From Chloroflexus aggregans DSM 9485 (GTDB taxonomy: Bacteria > Chloroflexota > Chloroflexia > Chloroflexales > Chloroflexaceae), in the NCBI RefSeq assembly GCF_000021945.1, contig NC_011831.1, positions 2,431,353 to 2,495,352 of the forward strand: a DNA stretch of 64,000 bases. Direction: 5' to 3'. Positions 23,475 through 36,310 of the stretch are shown here, piece by piece. The notes under the pieces were generated by a model that had not been told where the DNA came from, ran no database searches, and saw only the letters and a list, made by a program, of their open reading frames with translations. The translations under genes and the position numbers were made by a program. The stretch's first letter is position 1. Each line of letters opens with the position of its first letter.

Positions 23475-26400
23475 TTATGGCACAATCCGTATGATTGCGG
23501 TGTTTTGCCAGAGGTACGGATTGCCAATCTGGTCGCCAGCAGTGGCTTGAACCACAATCGGAACAGCCCCAACCGGGGTCGTCCCCGCCGTGAGCGGGAT
23601 GCTAAAGGTATTGCCGGCCCCTGCTGCCAATAGCCCGATGTTAACGGTCATCACCTGACCGCTGATACTGCACACCCCCGGTACACTGCTACATGCACCA
23701 GCACCAAACGTGACACCCGCGGGTAGATTGATCGTTAATTCAAGATCACGGGCAGCACCGGCTGTCGGGCCACTAGCCTGATTGACGTAATTGATTGTCA
23801 GGCTCGTTGTACTGCCGGTTGTGACAGTGGTGGTTGCCGGAACAGCTTGCAGCGACAGCTCTGGTGTAGGTGGTGGTGTCAAATAGAGAGGAACACCGGT
23901 TTGACCCTCTTGGATGAAGTGGTTTTCGTCAACAGGGCTAGTGGTACACGTCACAATCCGCCACCAACCCGACGGCGGATTAGCGATCACATCGCCGCCA
24001 CGGGTGGTTGCCGTGCCGTTGTTCCATTGCCCGTCCGCTGAAGCTGTACCGACGATACCACCGGTTTGGCCGGTAGGATCGTAGAGCGATCCCGGCGGGT
24101 AATAGCGCACCCGTGCCCGGCTCGCACCTTCGAGATCGAAGTTGTGGAAGGCTACGCTACTGAGGCCAGGCGCAACATACTGGAAGAACGTGGTGCAGAC
24201 TGGATTGCCCGGTGGGTGACGCAGGCTTTGTCGGAGAATGCCCTGGGCAATCTCATCACCGGTGCCGACAATTCCATCTATATCAACGGTTGGCGCACCA
24301 CTACCGGCCCAGCCGCTGCGTACAGCCCAGCCATTGGTATCGTTGTCGGGCACACTGGCAACCAGCAGGTAGATGCCGCATAGTGTAGAACTCGGTATAC
24401 CCGGCAGACTTACCCATGTGGTGGCATCACCGGTATTTGGCGCATAGTTGGCACTCGTCACCAAGGTACCGATTGTTGGTGGATAGCCATCGCCAGCTTG
24501 CCAGCCGGTTGGCATTCGGTAGAGAGCGAAGGTAGCGGTCTCAGCCGAGCCGCGAATAACATCCACAGGATTGGCTGTTGGGTTGATCGACGGGCTGAGC
24601 AGCTCGATGGCCAGATCACCACTCACACCGCATGGAACATCGATTCGCACAACCGTTGAACCGTTATTAACCCCGTAGAAGTTCCAGTTGTACACCGTGT
24701 AGTTCGGGCCGGCTGTTTGGAGAGCAGTCGGGTTCTGGGTGAGTAAGGTTGGTGCGGTATCAATGATCGTCACAGTAGCCAGATTTGGTGTGCCAAAAGT
24801 GGCGCCGGTCGGGGCAGTCAGTGCAATTTGTATTGTCTCGAAGGGCTGCTCGTCGAAGCTGTTATTCCAAATTGGGATGGTGAAGGTTTGAGTCGTTACC
24901 CCGGGCGCAAAAGTGAGTGTACCACTCACCGGTGCGTAATCGTGGTTAGTAGCCGAGCCATCACCGGGTTGGGCCGTACCACCCGCCACCGTCGCGTAGG
25001 CAACCGTGACGGGCGTAGCCTCAGCGCGGCTGAGCGTCACCGTGACCGTAGCGACGCCATTGCTCTCGTTGACGAAGAACTCGTTGCCGGCAAAGCGCAC
25101 CGCCGGCGGATCATCGTCGCGGATCGTGCCAACGCCGAGACCATCATCGATCACAACGGTCTCATCGCTCGCCAGATTGCTCGGTTGACCGGGCATCGTT
25201 GCGCGTGGGTTGCTCAAATTGATGGTAAAGAACTCATCATCTTCCGGTTCAGTGTCACCGATAATTCCTACCGGTAGCGTCACTTGCCATGTGCCGGCCG
25301 GGATGGTGATGGTGCCGGCTATAGCGTTATAGTCGGTGCCTGCTGTAGCAGTACCGTTAGCACTCGCATAATCGACCAAGATGTCACGGTCGGAGATGCG
25401 GTTGCGGCGGACGATAAAGTTACCGTTGGCAATCCCACTATCGCCTTCAAGACGCAACACGTCGTTAATACTAATGCGCACCGGTTCATTATCGCGGTTT
25501 ATAACGTTTAGATTGGCAGGTGCTAACCCATTGTAAAACGGGTCAGCACTGATTGCCGGGGCAAATTGTACGGTGAACGGTTGATGACCGTCTTCAAGGG
25601 TGTCATCGACTCCACTGATCAAAACCACCGCGTTGATGTTCCAATTAGTGTTGTCGAACACGATACTACTTGGTGTGACACTCCCCTCAGTTGGATCATC
25701 AACCGTTATATTCAGTTGCACAGGCGCGGTCGGTTGGCTTGTTAGCCGCATTTGTAGCGTAATGCTGTCACCATTTTCCGATACGGTCAACGGTGCTGTT
25801 GGTGTCGTGACGAGAAAGCCGGGCGAGTCATTGTCAGAAATGATCACCTCAACATCAGGTGCAAGTAGTCCGTTGTAGAACGGATCGGTACTACTCACCA
25901 CGTGTGATAGGACAACGGTCTGGGTCGCTTCAGCAATGTTATCGTCGGGCACATAGCCGACAACGAATTGCGGTATGTTCCAGTTGGCTGGAGTAAAGGT
26001 CAGGGTTGCCATCGGTGAACCGTTGACCAAGACGATGCCTTGCCCGTCGATCGTGATCGTGACATTGGCAGTTGGTTGCGTGCCCAGTTCGAGCGTGTAG
26101 CTGCCGGCAGTGCCTTCGGTGAGGGTCAAAGTAGTAGTACTGGGGATGATCGCCGGAATATCATCATCGATCACGGTAACCGGTAAACCGATGCCGCTAA
26201 GGCCGTTGTAGTTCGGATCAGGGCTGGTCGTAGCGTGTAGAATGATACGGTTACGGTTGGGCTGGGCGATCTGGTCAACGTTCGGTTCCAGCACATTCAC
26301 AAGCTGTGGTGTGTTCCAGTTGGTCGGTGTGAAGGTTAGGGTCGTCGTAGCACTGCCATTGACGAGCAAGAAGCCCTGACCATTTATCGTGACGGTGACA

Positions 26401-29400
26401 TTATCCGCGGGTGCGCTAGAAAGCGTTATTGCATAGTTACCGGGTGATCCTTCAACCACTGTGAGAGTAGCCGGAGTAAAGATCAAACCGGCTGTATCAT
26501 TTTCAAGGATGGTGACGGTCAGCGGGACAGGGGCGAGCGCAGTGTAGATCGGGTCGCCACCGCCCACGACGTGGAGTAGGGTGATGTCGTAGCTCGTACC
26601 GGTCGGCGTTTCGTCGATGAGGTCATCAATCGCCTGCACGCTGACGGTCTGCGGCACATTCCAGGTGGCCGGCGTAAAGGTCAAGCTCAGGGTTGGCTGG
26701 CCGTTGAGCGTGACTTGCCCTTGACCGTCAATCGTGATTGTGACGTTGGCGGTTGGCTCGCTGGCGAGCGCGATGGTGTAGGTTTCAGCCGGCCCGCCTT
26801 CGGCCACCGTGAGCGCGGTCGGGGTCAGTGTCACGCCGGCCGTGTCGTTTTCGAGGATGGTGGCGGTCAGCGGGACAGGGGCGAGCGCAGTGTAGATCGG
26901 GTCGCCACCGCCCACGACGTGGAGTAGGGTGATGTCGTAGCTCGTACCGGTCGGCGTTTCGTCGATGAGGTCATCAATCGCCTGCACGCTGACGGTCTGC
27001 GGCACATTCCAGGTGGCCGGCGTAAAGGTCAAGCTCAGGGTTGGCTGGCCGTTGAGCGTGACTTGCCCTTGACCGTCAATCGTGATCGTGACGTTGGCGG
27101 TTGGCTCGCTGGCGAGCGCGATGGTGTAGGTTTCAGCCGGCCCGCCTTCGGCCACCGTGAGCGCGGTCGGGGTCAGTGTCACGCCGGCCGTGTCGTTTTC
27201 GAGGATGGTGGCGGTCAGCGGGACGGGGGCGAGCGCAGTGTAGATCGGGTCGCCACCGCCCACGACGTGGAGTAGGGTGATGTCGTAGCTCGTACCGGTC
27301 GGCGTTTCGTCGATGAGGTCATCAATCGCCTGCACGCTGACGGTCTGCGGCACATTCCAGGTGGCCGGCGTAAAGGTCAAGCTCAGGGTTGGCTGGCCGT
27401 TGAGCGTGACTTGCCCTTGGCCGTCAATCGTTATCGTGACGTTGGCAGTCGGTTCGCTGGTCAAGGCGACGGTATAGGTCGCCGCCGGGCCACCTTCGGC
27501 AATGGTGAAAGCGGTCGGGGTCAGTGTCACGCCGGCTGTGTCGTTTTCGAGGATGGTGACGGTTAGCGGGACGGGGGCGAGCGCAGTGTAGATCGGGTCG
27601 CCACCGCCCACGACGTGGAGTAGGGTGATGTCATAGCTCGTACCGGTCGGCGTTTCGTCGATGAGGTCATCAATCGCCTGCACGCTGACGGTCTGCGGCA
27701 CATTCCAGGTGGCCGGCGTAAAGGTCAAGCTCAGGGTTGGCTGGCCGTTGAGCGTGACTTGCCCTTGGCCGTCAATCGTTATCGTGACGTTGGCAGTCGG
27801 TTCGCTGGTCAAGGCGACGGTATAGGTCGCCGCCGGGCCACCTTCGGCAATGGTGAAAGCGGTCGGGGTCAGTGTCACGCCGGCGCTCTCCGTTTCACTG
27901 ATTGTTAATGTCAGCGGTGCCGGACTGAGTGCGTTGTACACCGGATCGGTTGAGGTAGCAGCGTGATCAAGAACCACAACATACGTACTGCCAACCGGTG
28001 ATTCATCGATTTGATCATCGATGACGGTTAGAGTGACGGTTTGGTCAGTATTCCAGTTGGCGGGCGTGAAGGTCAGGGTCAGGGTGGGTTGACCGTTGAG
28101 GGTTACTTGCCCTTGGCCATCAACATTAACCGTCACATTAGCAGTCGGTTGGCTTCCCAATCGTACATTATAGGTGACAGTATCACCCTCGTTAACGGTA
28201 AGACTGGCAGGGGTCAGAACGACTGCGGCAACATCATTTTCGATTATCGTGAGTGAAAGTGGTGTTGCGGGCAACCCATTATAAACAGGATCAGCGCCGG
28301 CAGTGATGTGGTTTAAGCTAACCAGATACGTTGAACCGCTGACAGTCTCGTCGATGAGGTCATCAATCGCCTGCACACTGACCGTCTGCGGCGTATTCCA
28401 GTTGGTCGGCGTAAAAGTCAAGGTCAGAGTCGGCTGACCGTTGAGGGTGACTTGCCCCTGCCCATCAACGGTTACAGTCACGTTATCCAACGGTTGGGTA
28501 GCGAGGCGGATAGTGTAGTTCACCGCCGGGCCACCCTCGGCCACCGTCAGGCTGATGGGGGTGAGAATGAGATTGGCGACATCGTTCTCTTGCACGGTGA
28601 CGCGGAGTAGACGGTCAGTCAGCCCGTTGTACACCGGGTCGCCGGCGCTGGCGAGGTCGTGGCGCAGGTCAAGCGCATACGTGCCGGTGAGGGTCTCGAC
28701 GGTGCTATCGTCAATCGCCTGCACGCTGACGGGCTGTGGCGTGTTCCAGTTGGCCGGGGTAAAGGTCAAGGTGAGGGTCGGCTGGCCGTTGAGCAGCAGT
28801 TGGCCGTTGCTGGTGACGAGCGGCGAGACGGCGCTGACGATTTCAGGCGTGATGGTGACGGTGACGTTCGCTAGCGGCTGGGTGGCAAGGCGCGCGGTGT
28901 AGTTCACCGCCGGGCCGCCTTCGGCCACCGTCAGGCTGGCGGGGGTGAGAATGAGATCCGCGACATCGTTCTCTTGCACGGTGACGCGGAGCAGACGGTC
29001 GGCCAGCCCGTTGTACACCGGGTCGCCGGCGCTGGCGAGGTCGTGGCGCAGGTCAAGCGCATACGTGCCGGTGAGGGTCTCGACGGTGCTATCGTCAATC
29101 GCCTGCACGCTGACGGGCTGCGGCGTGTTCCAGTTGGCCGGGGTAAAGGTCAAGGTGAGGGTCGGCTGGCCGTTGAGCAGCAGTTGGCCGTTGCTGGGCA
29201 CCAACGGCGAGACCGCGCTCACCAGTTCGGGCGTGATGGTCACGGTTACATTGGCAAGTGGTCGCGTAGCCAGGCGCGCGGTGTAGTTCACCGCCGGGCC
29301 GCCTTCGGCCACGGTCAGGCTGGCGGGGGTGAGAATGAGATCCGCGACATCGTTCTCTTGCACGGTGACGCGGAGCAGACGGTCGGCCAGCCCGTTGTAC

Positions 29401-32400
29401 ACCGGGTCGCCGGCGCTGGCGAGGTCGTGGCGCAGGTCTAGCTCATACGTGCCGGTGAGGGTCTCGACGGTGCTATCGTCAATCGCCTGCACGCTGACGG
29501 GCTGCGGCGTGTTCCAGTTGGCCGGGGTAAAGGTCAAGGTGAGGGTCGGCTGGCCGTTGAGCAGCAGTTGGCCGTTGCTGGTGACGAGCGGCGAGACGGC
29601 GCTGACGATTTCAGGCGTGATGGTGACGGTGACGTTCGCTAGCGGCTGGGTGGCAAGGCGCGCGGTGTAGTTCACCGCCGGGCCGCCTTCGGCCACGGTC
29701 AGGCTGGCGGGGGTGAGAATGAGATCCGCGACATCGTTCTCTTGCACGGTGACGCGGAGTAGACGGTCAGTCAGCCCGTTGTACACCGGGTCGCCAGCGC
29801 TGGCGAGGTCGTGGCGCAGGTCTAGCTCATACGTGCCGGTGAGGGTCTCGACCACCGCATCATCAATCGCCTGCACGCTGACGGGCTGCGGCGTGTTCCA
29901 GTTGGCCGGGGTAAAGGTCAAGGTGAGGGTGGGCTGGCCGTTGAGCAAGAGTTGGCCGCTGCTGGGCACCAACGGCGAGACCGCGCTCACCAGTTCGGGC
30001 GTGATGGTCACGGTTACATTGGCAAGTGGTCGCGTAGCCAGGCGCGCGGTGTAGTTCACCGCCGGGCCACCCTCGGCCACCGTCAGGCTGGTGGGGGTGA
30101 GAATGAGATTGGCGACATCGTTCTCTTGCACGGTGACGCGGAGTAGACGGTCAGTCAGCCCGTTGTACACCGGGTCGCCGGCGCTGGCGAGGTCGTGGCG
30201 CAGGTCTAGCTCATACGTGCCGGTGAGGGTCTCGACGGTGCTATCGTCAATCGCCTGCACGCTGACGGGCTGCGGCGTGTTCCAGTTGGCCGGGGTAAAG
30301 GTCAAGGTGAGGGTCGGCTGGCCGTTGAGCAGCAGTTGGCCGTTGCTGGGCACCAACGACGAGACCGCACTCACCAGTTCGGGCGTGATGGTCACGGTCA
30401 CATTGGCAAGTGGTTGCGTGGCAAGGCGCGCGGTGTAGTTCACCGCCGGGCCACCCTCGGCCACCGTCAGGCTGGTGGGGGTGAGGATCAGGTTAGCGAA
30501 ATCATTCTCGATAATCGTCACCGGCAACGACACCGGCGGCAGCGCATTGTAAATCGCGTCGCCGGCGCTACTGGCGGTATGGCGTAGGTGGACGAGATAC
30601 GTGGTTGCAGAATCGAGCGTTTCGTCAACCTGATCGTCAATCACCTGCACAGTAACTGATTGCGGTGTATTCCAGTTGGCCGGCGTAAAGGTCAAGGTGA
30701 GGGTTGGCTGGCCGTTGAGCAACACTTGTCCGCTACCGGTAATCAGTGGTGAAGCTGGTGCGACAATTTCCGGTGTGATCTGTATTGACACCGGTGCGAT
30801 GGGCTGGCTGTTGAGGCGGACAGTATACGTATCGGAATCTCCCTCAGTGAGGGTCAGGTTACTCGGTGACAGAACAATACCGGCCAGATCATTATCGATG
30901 ACTGTGACATCCACATTCGCAGTTAGCCCATTGTAAAAGATATCGGTGCTACTGGCGACGTGGGCAATCTGCACGACCGTACTAATTCCCTCATCGACTA
31001 AATCATCGACGGCGCGGACCGTAACGGTTTGAACAACATTCCAATTTGCCGTTGTAAAGACCAACGTGATTGGAGCCGGCGTGGTTTGTCCATTGAGGAG
31101 TACCTGTACAGATGGGGTGATCGTAAGAGTAACGTTTGCGGTAGGCTGGGTTGCCAGTCGTACCTGATACGTTGTTTCTGGACCACCTTCAGCGACCGTT
31201 ACACTGAATGGTAAGGTAATAATGTTGGCAGTATCATTATCGGCGATCCGAACTGCTAGTGGAGACAAACTCAGACCTTGATAGAACGGATCGGTACTGG
31301 TACTCGTGTGGAACACTGTACCGGTATGTGGCGAGGGTTCGGCCACCTGATCATCAATCGCTTGTACGATAACCGTCTGTGGTATATCCCAAGTAGCAGG
31401 CGTAAAGGTCATTGTCGTCAGGTTTGTCGTCACCTGTACACCGCTGAGAGTAATGGTCACCGGAGCTGTTGGCCGACTGCTCAAGCGGATAGAATACGTT
31501 CCATCGGGTCCACCTTCACCAATATCGATCTGTGTCGGTTGCAAGACAATGCCTGCCCGATCGTTGTCTTGCACCGTGATCGTATGCACATTTGGCTCGC
31601 CAAGTATTGCATCGACCGGTGCAGTAAGGCGAATAACGATGGTTTCGTCTAGTTCAGTTTGGGGATCGTCGATAAGCGGAACTAATAGGCGAACCGATCG
31701 AACACCGGCAGGTATCACTATAGTCCCATCACGCAGTCCGTGATCGGTAAAATCTGCCGTACCGGTGACGACATATGACACACGCGCATCAACGGCCGAA
31801 ATACGACTCAGACTAACTGTAACGGCAACGATTCCGTCCCCCTCCTCAGCAGTACTAGAAGCACCGGTAAAGCTTACTTCTGGCGGCAAACTCGTGTCGA
31901 TAATGGTGACAGTAGCTGTACCCGGCAAGCCAATAAAGCCACCCTCAGGATTGAATAAGCGTAGCGTGAACGTTTCCGCCGGTTCGTAAAGATCGTCGGC
32001 GATAATCGGGACGGTAAACGTCTTTTGTCGCTCACCGATGGCGAACGTTAGTTGACCGGTGGTAGTTATGTAGTCACTACCGGCTACGGCACTACCATTC
32101 ACCGTCTCGTAGCGCACCCGTACCGTTTGCTCTGCCGGTGCGCCTAATTGCACAGTTACCGTTATGGTACCGGCATTTTCATTAACGCTCAGGTTCGCGT
32201 TGGCGAAGAAAAAGATCGATTCACCGGGGCGCAGCGTTGGCGTATTCGTCGGTTGCGGCGTAGCAGTCCGGGTGGGAGTCGCAGTTAAGACCGGCGTAGC
32301 AGTCCGGGTAGAAGTCGCCGTCGGCGACGGTGTCGCTGTCCGCGTCGGTGTCGCCGTAGCAGATGGCCCTAGTGGCGGTGATGTTGGCGATAACGGCGGT

Positions 32401-32981
32401 GGTGGCGGTGGCGACGGTGTTTCTACCGTAGGAATAGTCGTTGGAGTCGGCGTTGCCGTCGGAATGGGCGTTGCGGTACGAAGCGGGGTCGCAGTGCGTA
32501 TTGGTGTTGCCGTTGGTAACACTGTCGGTGTATTGGTTGGCGTCGCCGTTGGGGTTGGAGTCGCGGTTGGGGTCGCGGTTGGCGTTGCGGTTGGCGTCGC
32601 CGTTGGGGTTGGCGTCGCCGTGGGCACCTCGATAACTATCACCGGCGGTACTTCTTCCTCAGGTTCTGGTTCGGTACCGGGGGTACTGATCGTAGTTGGC
32701 GTCTCGTTAGGAGAAGCGATCGCTTCAGGATTCAGCGGAGGCAATTGCGGTCCACCGCTCCACAGACTATAGTCAACCCGTCCACTGTTGCTAACATCAC
32801 CGCGAAACCACTCCATGTGTGGCGCAACCTGATCGATCATCAGGTTGGCAACACAGGAGATCAGCAGAAACAGTAGCAACAGCGACGCGAGGAACAACCA
32901 TACCTGAGGTTGTTGTAGGCGCTCTCGGTCAAGCAGCCGATTCCACGCGGGTTGCCGGTTTTTCAGGACTGGCGGAATCAT
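23475..32981 (-). CDS. Giant surface protein with about 21 Calx-beta-like repeats
   Basis: 3168 residues. One hydrophobic segment at about residues 28-50 anchors the N-terminus. A Thr/Pro-rich linker follows (about residues 115-250). Then come about 21 Calx-beta-like domains, each with an L-x-V-x-E-G-G-P start, a FTPANWN-x-P-Q-x-V-x-V strand, an Asp-Asp turn and a final E-N-D; such domains often bind calcium. A module of about 250 residues near Cys-Gly-Val-Ser-Gly-Asp-Leu may be a P-domain-like fold, and a DUF11-like domain ends the protein. Two blocks are nearly identical at DNA level. The ATG at 32981 lacks a clear ribosome site and overlaps the sensor kinase gene by 53 bases, suggesting coupling. 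A role in adhesion, filament contact or gliding is likely but inferred. Confidence 0.85.
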   Translation of the reverse strand: MIPPVLKNRQPAWNRLLDRERLQQPQVWLFLASLLLLFLLISCVANLMIDQVAPHMEWFRGDVSNSGRVDYSLWSGGPQLPPLNPEAIASPNETPTTISTPGTEPEPEEEVPPVIVIEVPTATPTPTATPTATPTATPTATPTPTATPTNTPTVLPTATPIRTATPLRTATPIPTATPTPTTIPTVETPSPPPPPPLSPTSPPLGPSATATPTRTATPSPTATSTRTATPVLTATPTRTATPQPTNTPTLRPGESIFFFANANLSVNENAGTITVTVQLGAPAEQTVRVRYETVNGSAVAGSDYITTTGQLTFAIGERQKTFTVPIIADDLYEPAETFTLRLFNPEGGFIGLPGTATVTIIDTSLPPEVSFTGASSTAEEGDGIVAVTVSLSRISAVDARVSYVVTGTADFTDHGLRDGTIVIPAGVRSVRLLVPLIDDPQTELDETIVIRLTAPVDAILGEPNVHTITVQDNDRAGIVLQPTQIDIGEGGPDGTYSIRLSSRPTAPVTITLSGVQVTTNLTTMTFTPATWDIPQTVIVQAIDDQVAEPSPHTGTVFHTSTSTDPFYQGLSLSPLAVRIADNDTANIITLPFSVTVAEGGPETTYQVRLATQPTANVTLTITPSVQVLLNGQTTPAPITLVFTTANWNVVQTVTVRAVDDLVDEGISTVVQIAHVASSTDIFYNGLTANVDVTVIDNDLAGIVLSPSNLTLTEGDSDTYTVRLNSQPIAPVSIQITPEIVAPASPLITGSGQVLLNGQPTLTLTFTPANWNTPQSVTVQVIDDQVDETLDSATTYLVHLRHTASSAGDAIYNALPPVSLPVTIIENDFANLILTPTSLTVAEGGPAVNYTARLATQPLANVTVTITPELVSAVSSLVPSNGQLLLNGQPTLTLTFTPANWNTPQPVSVQAIDDSTVETLTGTYELDLRHDLASAGDPVYNGLTDRLLRVTVQENDVANLILTPTSLTVAEGGPAVNYTARLATRPLANVTVTITPELVSAVSPLVPSSGQLLLNGQPTLTLTFTPANWNTPQPVSVQAIDDAVVETLTGTYELDLRHDLASAGDPVYNGLTDRLLRVTVQENDVADLILTPASLTVAEGGPAVNYTARLATQPLANVTVTITPEIVSAVSPLVTSNGQLLLNGQPTLTLTFTPANWNTPQPVSVQAIDDSTVETLTGTYELDLRHDLASAGDPVYNGLADRLLRVTVQENDVADLILTPASLTVAEGGPAVNYTARLATRPLANVTVTITPELVSAVSPLVPSNGQLLLNGQPTLTLTFTPANWNTPQPVSVQAIDDSTVETLTGTYALDLRHDLASAGDPVYNGLADRLLRVTVQENDVADLILTPASLTVAEGGPAVNYTARLATQPLANVTVTITPEIVSAVSPLVTSNGQLLLNGQPTLTLTFTPANWNTPQPVSVQAIDDSTVETLTGTYALDLRHDLASAGDPVYNGLTDRLLRVTVQENDVANLILTPISLTVAEGGPAVNYTIRLATQPLDNVTVTVDGQGQVTLNGQPTLTLTFTPTNWNTPQTVSVQAIDDLIDETVSGSTYLVSLNHITAGADPVYNGLPATPLSLTIIENDVAAVVLTPASLTVNEGDTVTYNVRLGSQPTANVTVNVDGQGQVTLNGQPTLTLTFTPANWNTDQTVTLTVIDDQIDESPVGSTYVVVLDHAATSTDPVYNALSPAPLTLTISETESAGVTLTPTAFTIAEGGPAATYTVALTSEPTANVTITIDGQGQVTLNGQPTLSLTFTPATWNVPQTVSVQAIDDLIDETPTGTSYDITLLHVVGGGDPIYTALAPVPLTVTILENDTAGVTLTPTAFTIAEGGPAATYTVALTSEPTANVTITIDGQGQVTLNGQPTLSLTFTPATWNVPQTVSVQAIDDLIDETPTGTSYDITLLHVVGGGDPIYTALAPVPLTATILENDTAGVTLTPTALTVAEGGPAETYTIALASEPTANVTITIDGQGQVTLNGQPTLSLTFTPATWNVPQTVSVQAIDDLIDETPTGTSYDITLLHVVGGGDPIYTALAPVPLTATILENDTAGVTLTPTALTVAEGGPAETYTIALASEPTANVTITIDGQGQVTLNGQPTLSLTFTPATWNVPQTVSVQAIDDLIDETPTGTSYDITLLHVVGGGDPIYTALAPVPLTVTILENDTAGLIFTPATLTVVEGSPGNYAITLSSAPADNVTVTINGQGFLLVNGSATTTLTFTPTNWNTPQLVNVLEPNVDQIAQPNRNRIILHATTSPDPNYNGLSGIGLPVTVIDDDIPAIIPSTTTLTLTEGTAGSYTLELGTQPTANVTITIDGQGIVLVNGSPMATLTFTPANWNIPQFVVGYVPDDNIAEATQTVVLSHVVSSTDPFYNGLLAPDVEVIISDNDSPGFLVTTPTAPLTVSENGDSITLQMRLTSQPTAPVQLNITVDDPTEGSVTPSSIVFDNTNWNINAVVLISGVDDTLEDGHQPFTVQFAPAISADPFYNGLAPANLNVINRDNEPVRISINDVLRLEGDSGIANGNFIVRRNRISDRDILVDYASANGTATAGTDYNAIAGTITIPAGTWQVTLPVGIIGDTEPEDDEFFTINLSNPRATMPGQPSNLASDETVVIDDGLGVGTIRDDDPPAVRFAGNEFFVNESNGVATVTVTLSRAEATPVTVAYATVAGGTAQPGDGSATNHDYAPVSGTLTFAPGVTTQTFTIPIWNNSFDEQPFETIQIALTAPTGATFGTPNLATVTIIDTAPTLLTQNPTALQTAGPNYTVYNWNFYGVNNGSTVVRIDVPCGVSGDLAIELLSPSINPTANPVDVIRGSAETATFALYRMPTGWQAGDGYPPTIGTLVTSANYAPNTGDATTWVSLPGIPSSTLCGIYLLVASVPDNDTNGWAVRSGWAGSGAPTVDIDGIVGTGDEIAQGILRQSLRHPPGNPVCTTFFQYVAPGLSSVAFHNFDLEGASRARVRYYPPGSLYDPTGQTGGIVGTASADGQWNNGTATTRGGDVIANPPSGWWRIVTCTTSPVDENHFIQEGQTGVPLYLTPPPTPELSLQAVPATTTVTTGSTTSLTINYVNQASGPTAGAARDLELTINLPAGVTFGAGACSSVPGVCSISGQVMTVNIGLLAAGAGNTFSIPLTAGTTPVGAVPIVVQATAGDQIGNPYLWQNTAIIRIVP
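26491..27882. repeat. Four 348-bp near-identical tandem repeats
   Basis: Unit boundaries recur at 26491, 26839, 27187 and 27535, each coding 116 residues of one Calx-beta-like domain. Sequence between units is almost unchanged at the DNA level, including silent positions, which points to recent amplification or gene conversion. Confidence 0.9.
28576..30496. repeat. Five 384-bp near-identical tandem repeats
   Basis: The same GCGACATCGTTCTCTTGC block recurs at 28576, 28960, 29344, 29728 and about 30112. Each unit codes a 128-residue Calx-beta-like domain. Variants alternate between units ([11 protein letters not shown] versus [14 protein letters not shown] versus TRP), a mosaic that suggests exchange among units. 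Confidence 0.9.
32240..32635. repeat. Low-complexity sequence coding the Thr/Pro linker of the giant protein
   Basis: GTTGGCGTCGCCGTTGGGGT-like units encode Pro-Thr-Ala-Thr repeats between the membrane anchor and the first Calx-beta-like domain. Confidence 0.8.
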
Positions 32982-35187
32982 CGGCGTATCGCAAGGTAAA
33001 GAAAAATGTACTGCCCTGTCCCGGCGTGCTCTCTACTCCAATCGTGCCACCTAAGCGTTCGACGAGCTGCTTAGCGATCGCTAAGCCAAGCCCGATTCCA
33101 CGTTCGCTCGAGTTAATCCCTTCACTGGTACCTTCACCGCGAATAAAGCGCTCAAAGATCTGTTCGTGCATATGGGGCGGAATGCCACGACCCGTATCGC
33201 TCACTTCGATCCGCATCATATCAGGTTGCGGAATGGCACGAATCGTAATGGTACCGGCATTTGTGTAGCGACGTGCATTATCGAGCAATTGGATCATAAT
33301 CGTTCGCACATGATCGACATCGGCCAGTACCGTAGGTAGCTTCTTGGGAATAGCGATTTCGAGCTGCAATCCTTTCGCCTTGATCTGTGATTGCACTTGC
33401 CAAACCGCATCTTCGATCGGGCGTCGCACTTCGATTGGTTCTAAATTGGATTTGAGCGAACCAGAGTCGAGATTAGCAATGGTAATAACATTACTAATCA
33501 AGTTAGTCATATTATTCGCATGTAACCGGATAGACTCGACAAAGCTCTTTTGCTCTTCATCGAGTGGACCGGCCAGCCCTCGCAGCAGCAGATCGGCATT
33601 ACCGCGAATCACCGTCAAAGGCGTGCGCAACTCATGCGAAATTGTACCGATAAAGTTCGTCTTTGCTCGGTCGACCATCACCTCCTCTGTGAGATCCTGT
33701 AAGACGGCCACGTAACCGAGCAACGTACCGTTTTCTTCCTTCACCGGAGCAACCGAGAGGCGAATAAATGCATCACCGAGCGCAAAGAGATCTTGCGCTC
33801 GTTGATCACCAAAACCGGGGATACCTTCTTGCAGCGGTTGTAACGGCAGATCGCTCAGCCGTCTGGGAATGGGATCGTCGTCGTCCAACCCTAGCAAACG
33901 ACGTGTAGCACGATTAATTGACCGAATCTCGCCATGAATGTCGGTAAAGATGATACCGTCGGTAATACTCTCAACAATGGCCGCACGCTGACCGGCTTCG
34001 GCGCGGACTTGGGCCAGCAGCTTGATCAGATATTCGGTCATGCGATTAAAATTCTGGGCTAACACGCCGATCTCATTTTGCGTAGCCGTACTTAACTGAA
34101 CCCGCCGCTGGAGATCACCGTTCACGATAGCATTTGCGGTATTGGTCAACTCTTCTAGGGGTCGGGTAATGCGTCTAGCCACCCATAGACCGAGGATAGC
34201 AATCCCGGCGCCGAGACCCAGGGTGATCATGAGCAGCACCGGGCTAATATCTGCCCACGTCGTCAGGACCTCTTCACGTGCGCGGGCAGTTGCGAGGATA
34301 CCAACGCGACTACCACGAATAGTGAACGGGACATAGGCAAATTGATACTCGGTACCATTAACGATTTGAACGGTAAAGAGAGTCTGTCCAAACGGATCGG
34401 GATTAGCCTTAATGCGAGCCACCTGATCGGCGTTTAGGGTGAGTGTTGGTGTGATATTTCCGAAAGTGCCGGTAATAACCTTACCGTTTTGGTCGTAGAT
34501 AACTATGCCATCAAGACGAGCTTGCTGCACAATCGTATTGAGTAATCCATCAAGCCGGATCGCGACGATTAAACCGCCCACCACTTCGGTATCGACCCGA
34601 ACAGGAGCAATCGTGGCAAGGTAGAGCGTTTGGGTATTACTGAACTGGATCAAACCGGCGTATTTATCACCGCGCGAATCGGACTCGCCGTTGAGCACTT
34701 TTGGTGTAAACCACGCACCACTCAGATCGAACGAATCGTGGGTGATATAGGTATCAGAAGCCTGCGGCGGTCGCTCGAAATCGGCGATAGTGCGACCATC
34801 ACGGCCAAAGGCAATCAGTCGGTCAAGGCGGACATCGCTCCGACGTGTACCTTGTAGGAAGAATGGTTCAAGCGCGATCCGCAAGCCGGCGACGTCATTC
34901 GTGCGAAACGCCTCAGCGACTGCCGGCGCACCGATACTATCGTTGCGTTGAGCAAAAGCAACTTCGCGTAAAAAATCAAGATTGGCTTGTTCTTGGGCAA
35001 GAAATGCATCGCTAACGGTACGAGTGGCGGCAGCCAACTCATTGTCAAAGCGATCTTGTTGCTGACGGGCGATAAAAAACGCGACGATCGACAGCCCTAC
35101 CACTGCGACTACGATCGCAAGGATAAGGAAGGGGCCGATAATCTGATACTTGAGTTGTGTGCGCAACTCGCCGATCAGCCGTCGCAT
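32929..35187 (-). CDS. Membrane sensor histidine kinase (HAMP-PAS-HisKA-HATPase)
   Basis: 752 residues from ATG 35187, which has GGAGGAG seven bases upstream; the frame opens 12 codons earlier. Two membrane segments (about 15-40 and 315-340) flank a large extracytoplasmic sensor of dCACHE-like size. A HAMP region ([20 protein letters not shown]), a PAS domain ([20 protein letters not shown]) and a HisKA helix with His518 in [12 protein letters not shown] follow. The ATPase has its N box [12 protein letters not shown]1 DTGRGIP and G2 [10 protein letters not shown]. No response regulator is adjacent. Its 3' end overlaps the start of the giant Calx-beta-like protein, so kinase and surface protein are probably co-expressed. 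Confidence 0.92.
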   Translation of the reverse strand: MRRLIGELRTQLKYQIIGPFLILAIVVAVVGLSIVAFFIARQQQDRFDNELAAATRTVSDAFLAQEQANLDFLREVAFAQRNDSIGAPAVAEAFRTNDVAGLRIALEPFFLQGTRRSDVRLDRLIAFGRDGRTIADFERPPQASDTYITHDSFDLSGAWFTPKVLNGESDSRGDKYAGLIQFSNTQTLYLATIAPVRVDTEVVGGLIVAIRLDGLLNTIVQQARLDGIVIYDQNGKVITGTFGNITPTLTLNADQVARIKANPDPFGQTLFTVQIVNGTEYQFAYVPFTIRGSRVGILATARAREEVLTTWADISPVLLMITLGLGAGIAILGLWVARRITRPLEELTNTANAIVNGDLQRRVQLSTATQNEIGVLAQNFNRMTEYLIKLLAQVRAEAGQRAAIVESITDGIIFTDIHGEIRSINRATRRLLGLDDDDPIPRRLSDLPLQPLQEGIPGFGDQRAQDLFALGDAFIRLSVAPVKEENGTLLGYVAVLQDLTEEVMVDRAKTNFIGTISHELRTPLTVIRGNADLLLRGLAGPLDEEQKSFVESIRLHANNMTNLISNVITIANLDSGSLKSNLEPIEVRRPIEDAVWQVQSQIKAKGLQLEIAIPKKLPTVLADVDHVRTIMIQLLDNARRYTNAGTITIRAIPQPDMMRIEVSDTGRGIPPHMHEQIFERFIRGEGTSEGINSSERGIGLGLAIAKQLVERLGGTIGVESTPGQGSTFFFTLRYADDSASPEKPATRVESAA

Positions 35188-35482
35188 GACAGATCTCCTC
35201 CCTAGAAGGCAGCCGGTCAGCAACGATGCGAATGTGCGTTCCTAATTACTCTAGAGCATCACTGAGACTGAGATAGTTAACCGCACACCTTGTCGTTTAT
35301 CGATAGTATAAGACAGGTTGTGGTCATCGCGAATACATATTTGATGGCAAACAGTTAACAGTTTATTTATGATGCAAGGTGACATCATTTCACCATAGGC
35401 GCTGGCGAGTAAATAATGAGCAAGCTGTAATCCTTTGATAAGTGTTACCATACCGACAACGACTAATCGCCGACAGCCATGC

Positions 35483-35488
35483 TATAAT
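35483..35488 (+). promoter_or_regulatory. Possible -10 element for the MBL/glycosyltransferase pair
   Basis: A consensus TATAAT lies 48 bases before the MBL-fold gene start. No good -35 is seen at 17-18 bases, so this is weak support. Confidence 0.35.
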
Positions 35489-35536
35489 GCCGGTGTACAT
35501 GTTGTTTCATCATTTATTCACCTCTGTACGGATGTT

Positions 35537-36310
35537 ATGCAGGTACGTTTTCTCGGCACCGGTACCTCGATGGGCGTTCCCGTTATCGGCTGCAATTGCC
35601 CGATCTGCACCTCATCCGATCCACGTCACCACCGTTTGCGGACTTCGGCGCTTGTTCGTAGTCATGGTCTCACCATTGTAATTGACGCCGGACCAGACTT
35701 TCGGTTGCAGGCACTTGCTGCCGGGTTATGTCGGATCGATGCAGTCCTGCTTACCCATGCCCATTTTGATCATGTGGCCGGTCTCGATGATTTACGGCCG
35801 TTTTGTCTACGCCAAGGAACGGTGCCGATCTACGGTAGCCCGCAAACACTCGCCGATGTGCGTCGACGTTTCGCCTACGCATTTGATGAGAGTTCGTCGG
35901 GTTCGTCACGCCCGGCAATTACGCTACATCCGGTTGAAGCGCCATTCCAGCTTGGCGCGCTGACCATCGTACCGATCGCAATTCCTCACGGCACGTGGAC
36001 GATTACCGCCTACCGCATTGGCCCATTAGGGTATGTTACCGATGCGAGTGCAGTACCACCGGATGCGGTCGCTACCCTACGAGGGGTGCAAGTGTTGGTA
36101 CTAAATGCCTTGCGTGTTGAACCACACCCAACCCATCTCTCGATTGCCGAAGCGGCCGAAGTGGCAGTAGCCGTAGGCGCACCTCGTACCTTTCTCGTTC
36201 ACATGACCCATACCGTCGATTATCGGGCTGACTACGGGTTACCGCCTGAGGTGACATTTGCCTACGATGGCCTTGAGGTCGAAATCGAATCACCGTCGAG
36301 TTGCCCATGA
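35537..36310 (+). CDS. PhnP-like metallo-beta-lactamase-fold phosphodiesterase
   Basis: 257 residues from the ATG at 35537; the frame opens further upstream, but the first fold strand VRFLGTGTSMGVPVIGC starts here. The active-site motif HAHFDHVAGLDDLRPF matches the HxHxDH rule. The early NCPICTSSDPRHHRLRTS resembles the extra zinc-binding cysteines of PhnP, which opens phosphoribosyl cyclic phosphates. Late histidines in LVHMTHTVDY complete the metal site. The PhnP-like role is by similarity only, since no other phosphonate genes are near. The stop shares ATGA with the next glycosyltransferase gene. Confidence 0.83.
   Translation: MQVRFLGTGTSMGVPVIGCNCPICTSSDPRHHRLRTSALVRSHGLTIVIDAGPDFRLQALAAGLCRIDAVLLTHAHFDHVAGLDDLRPFCLRQGTVPIYGSPQTLADVRRRFAYAFDESSSGSSRPAITLHPVEAPFQLGALTIVPIAIPHGTWTITAYRIGPLGYVTDASAVPPDAVATLRGVQVLVLNALRVEPHPTHLSIAEAAEVAVAVGAPRTFLVHMTHTVDYRADYGLPPEVTFAYDGLEVEIESPSSCP

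Noticed and set aside
28576-30496. Regular repeats that could suggest CRISPR
   Set aside because: Units are 384 bp, in frame and coding, with no short spacers.
26715-30587. Plus-strand frames of 70-155 codons across the giant gene
   Set aside because: They recur with the repeat period and are antisense shadows of the Calx-beta-like coding sequence.
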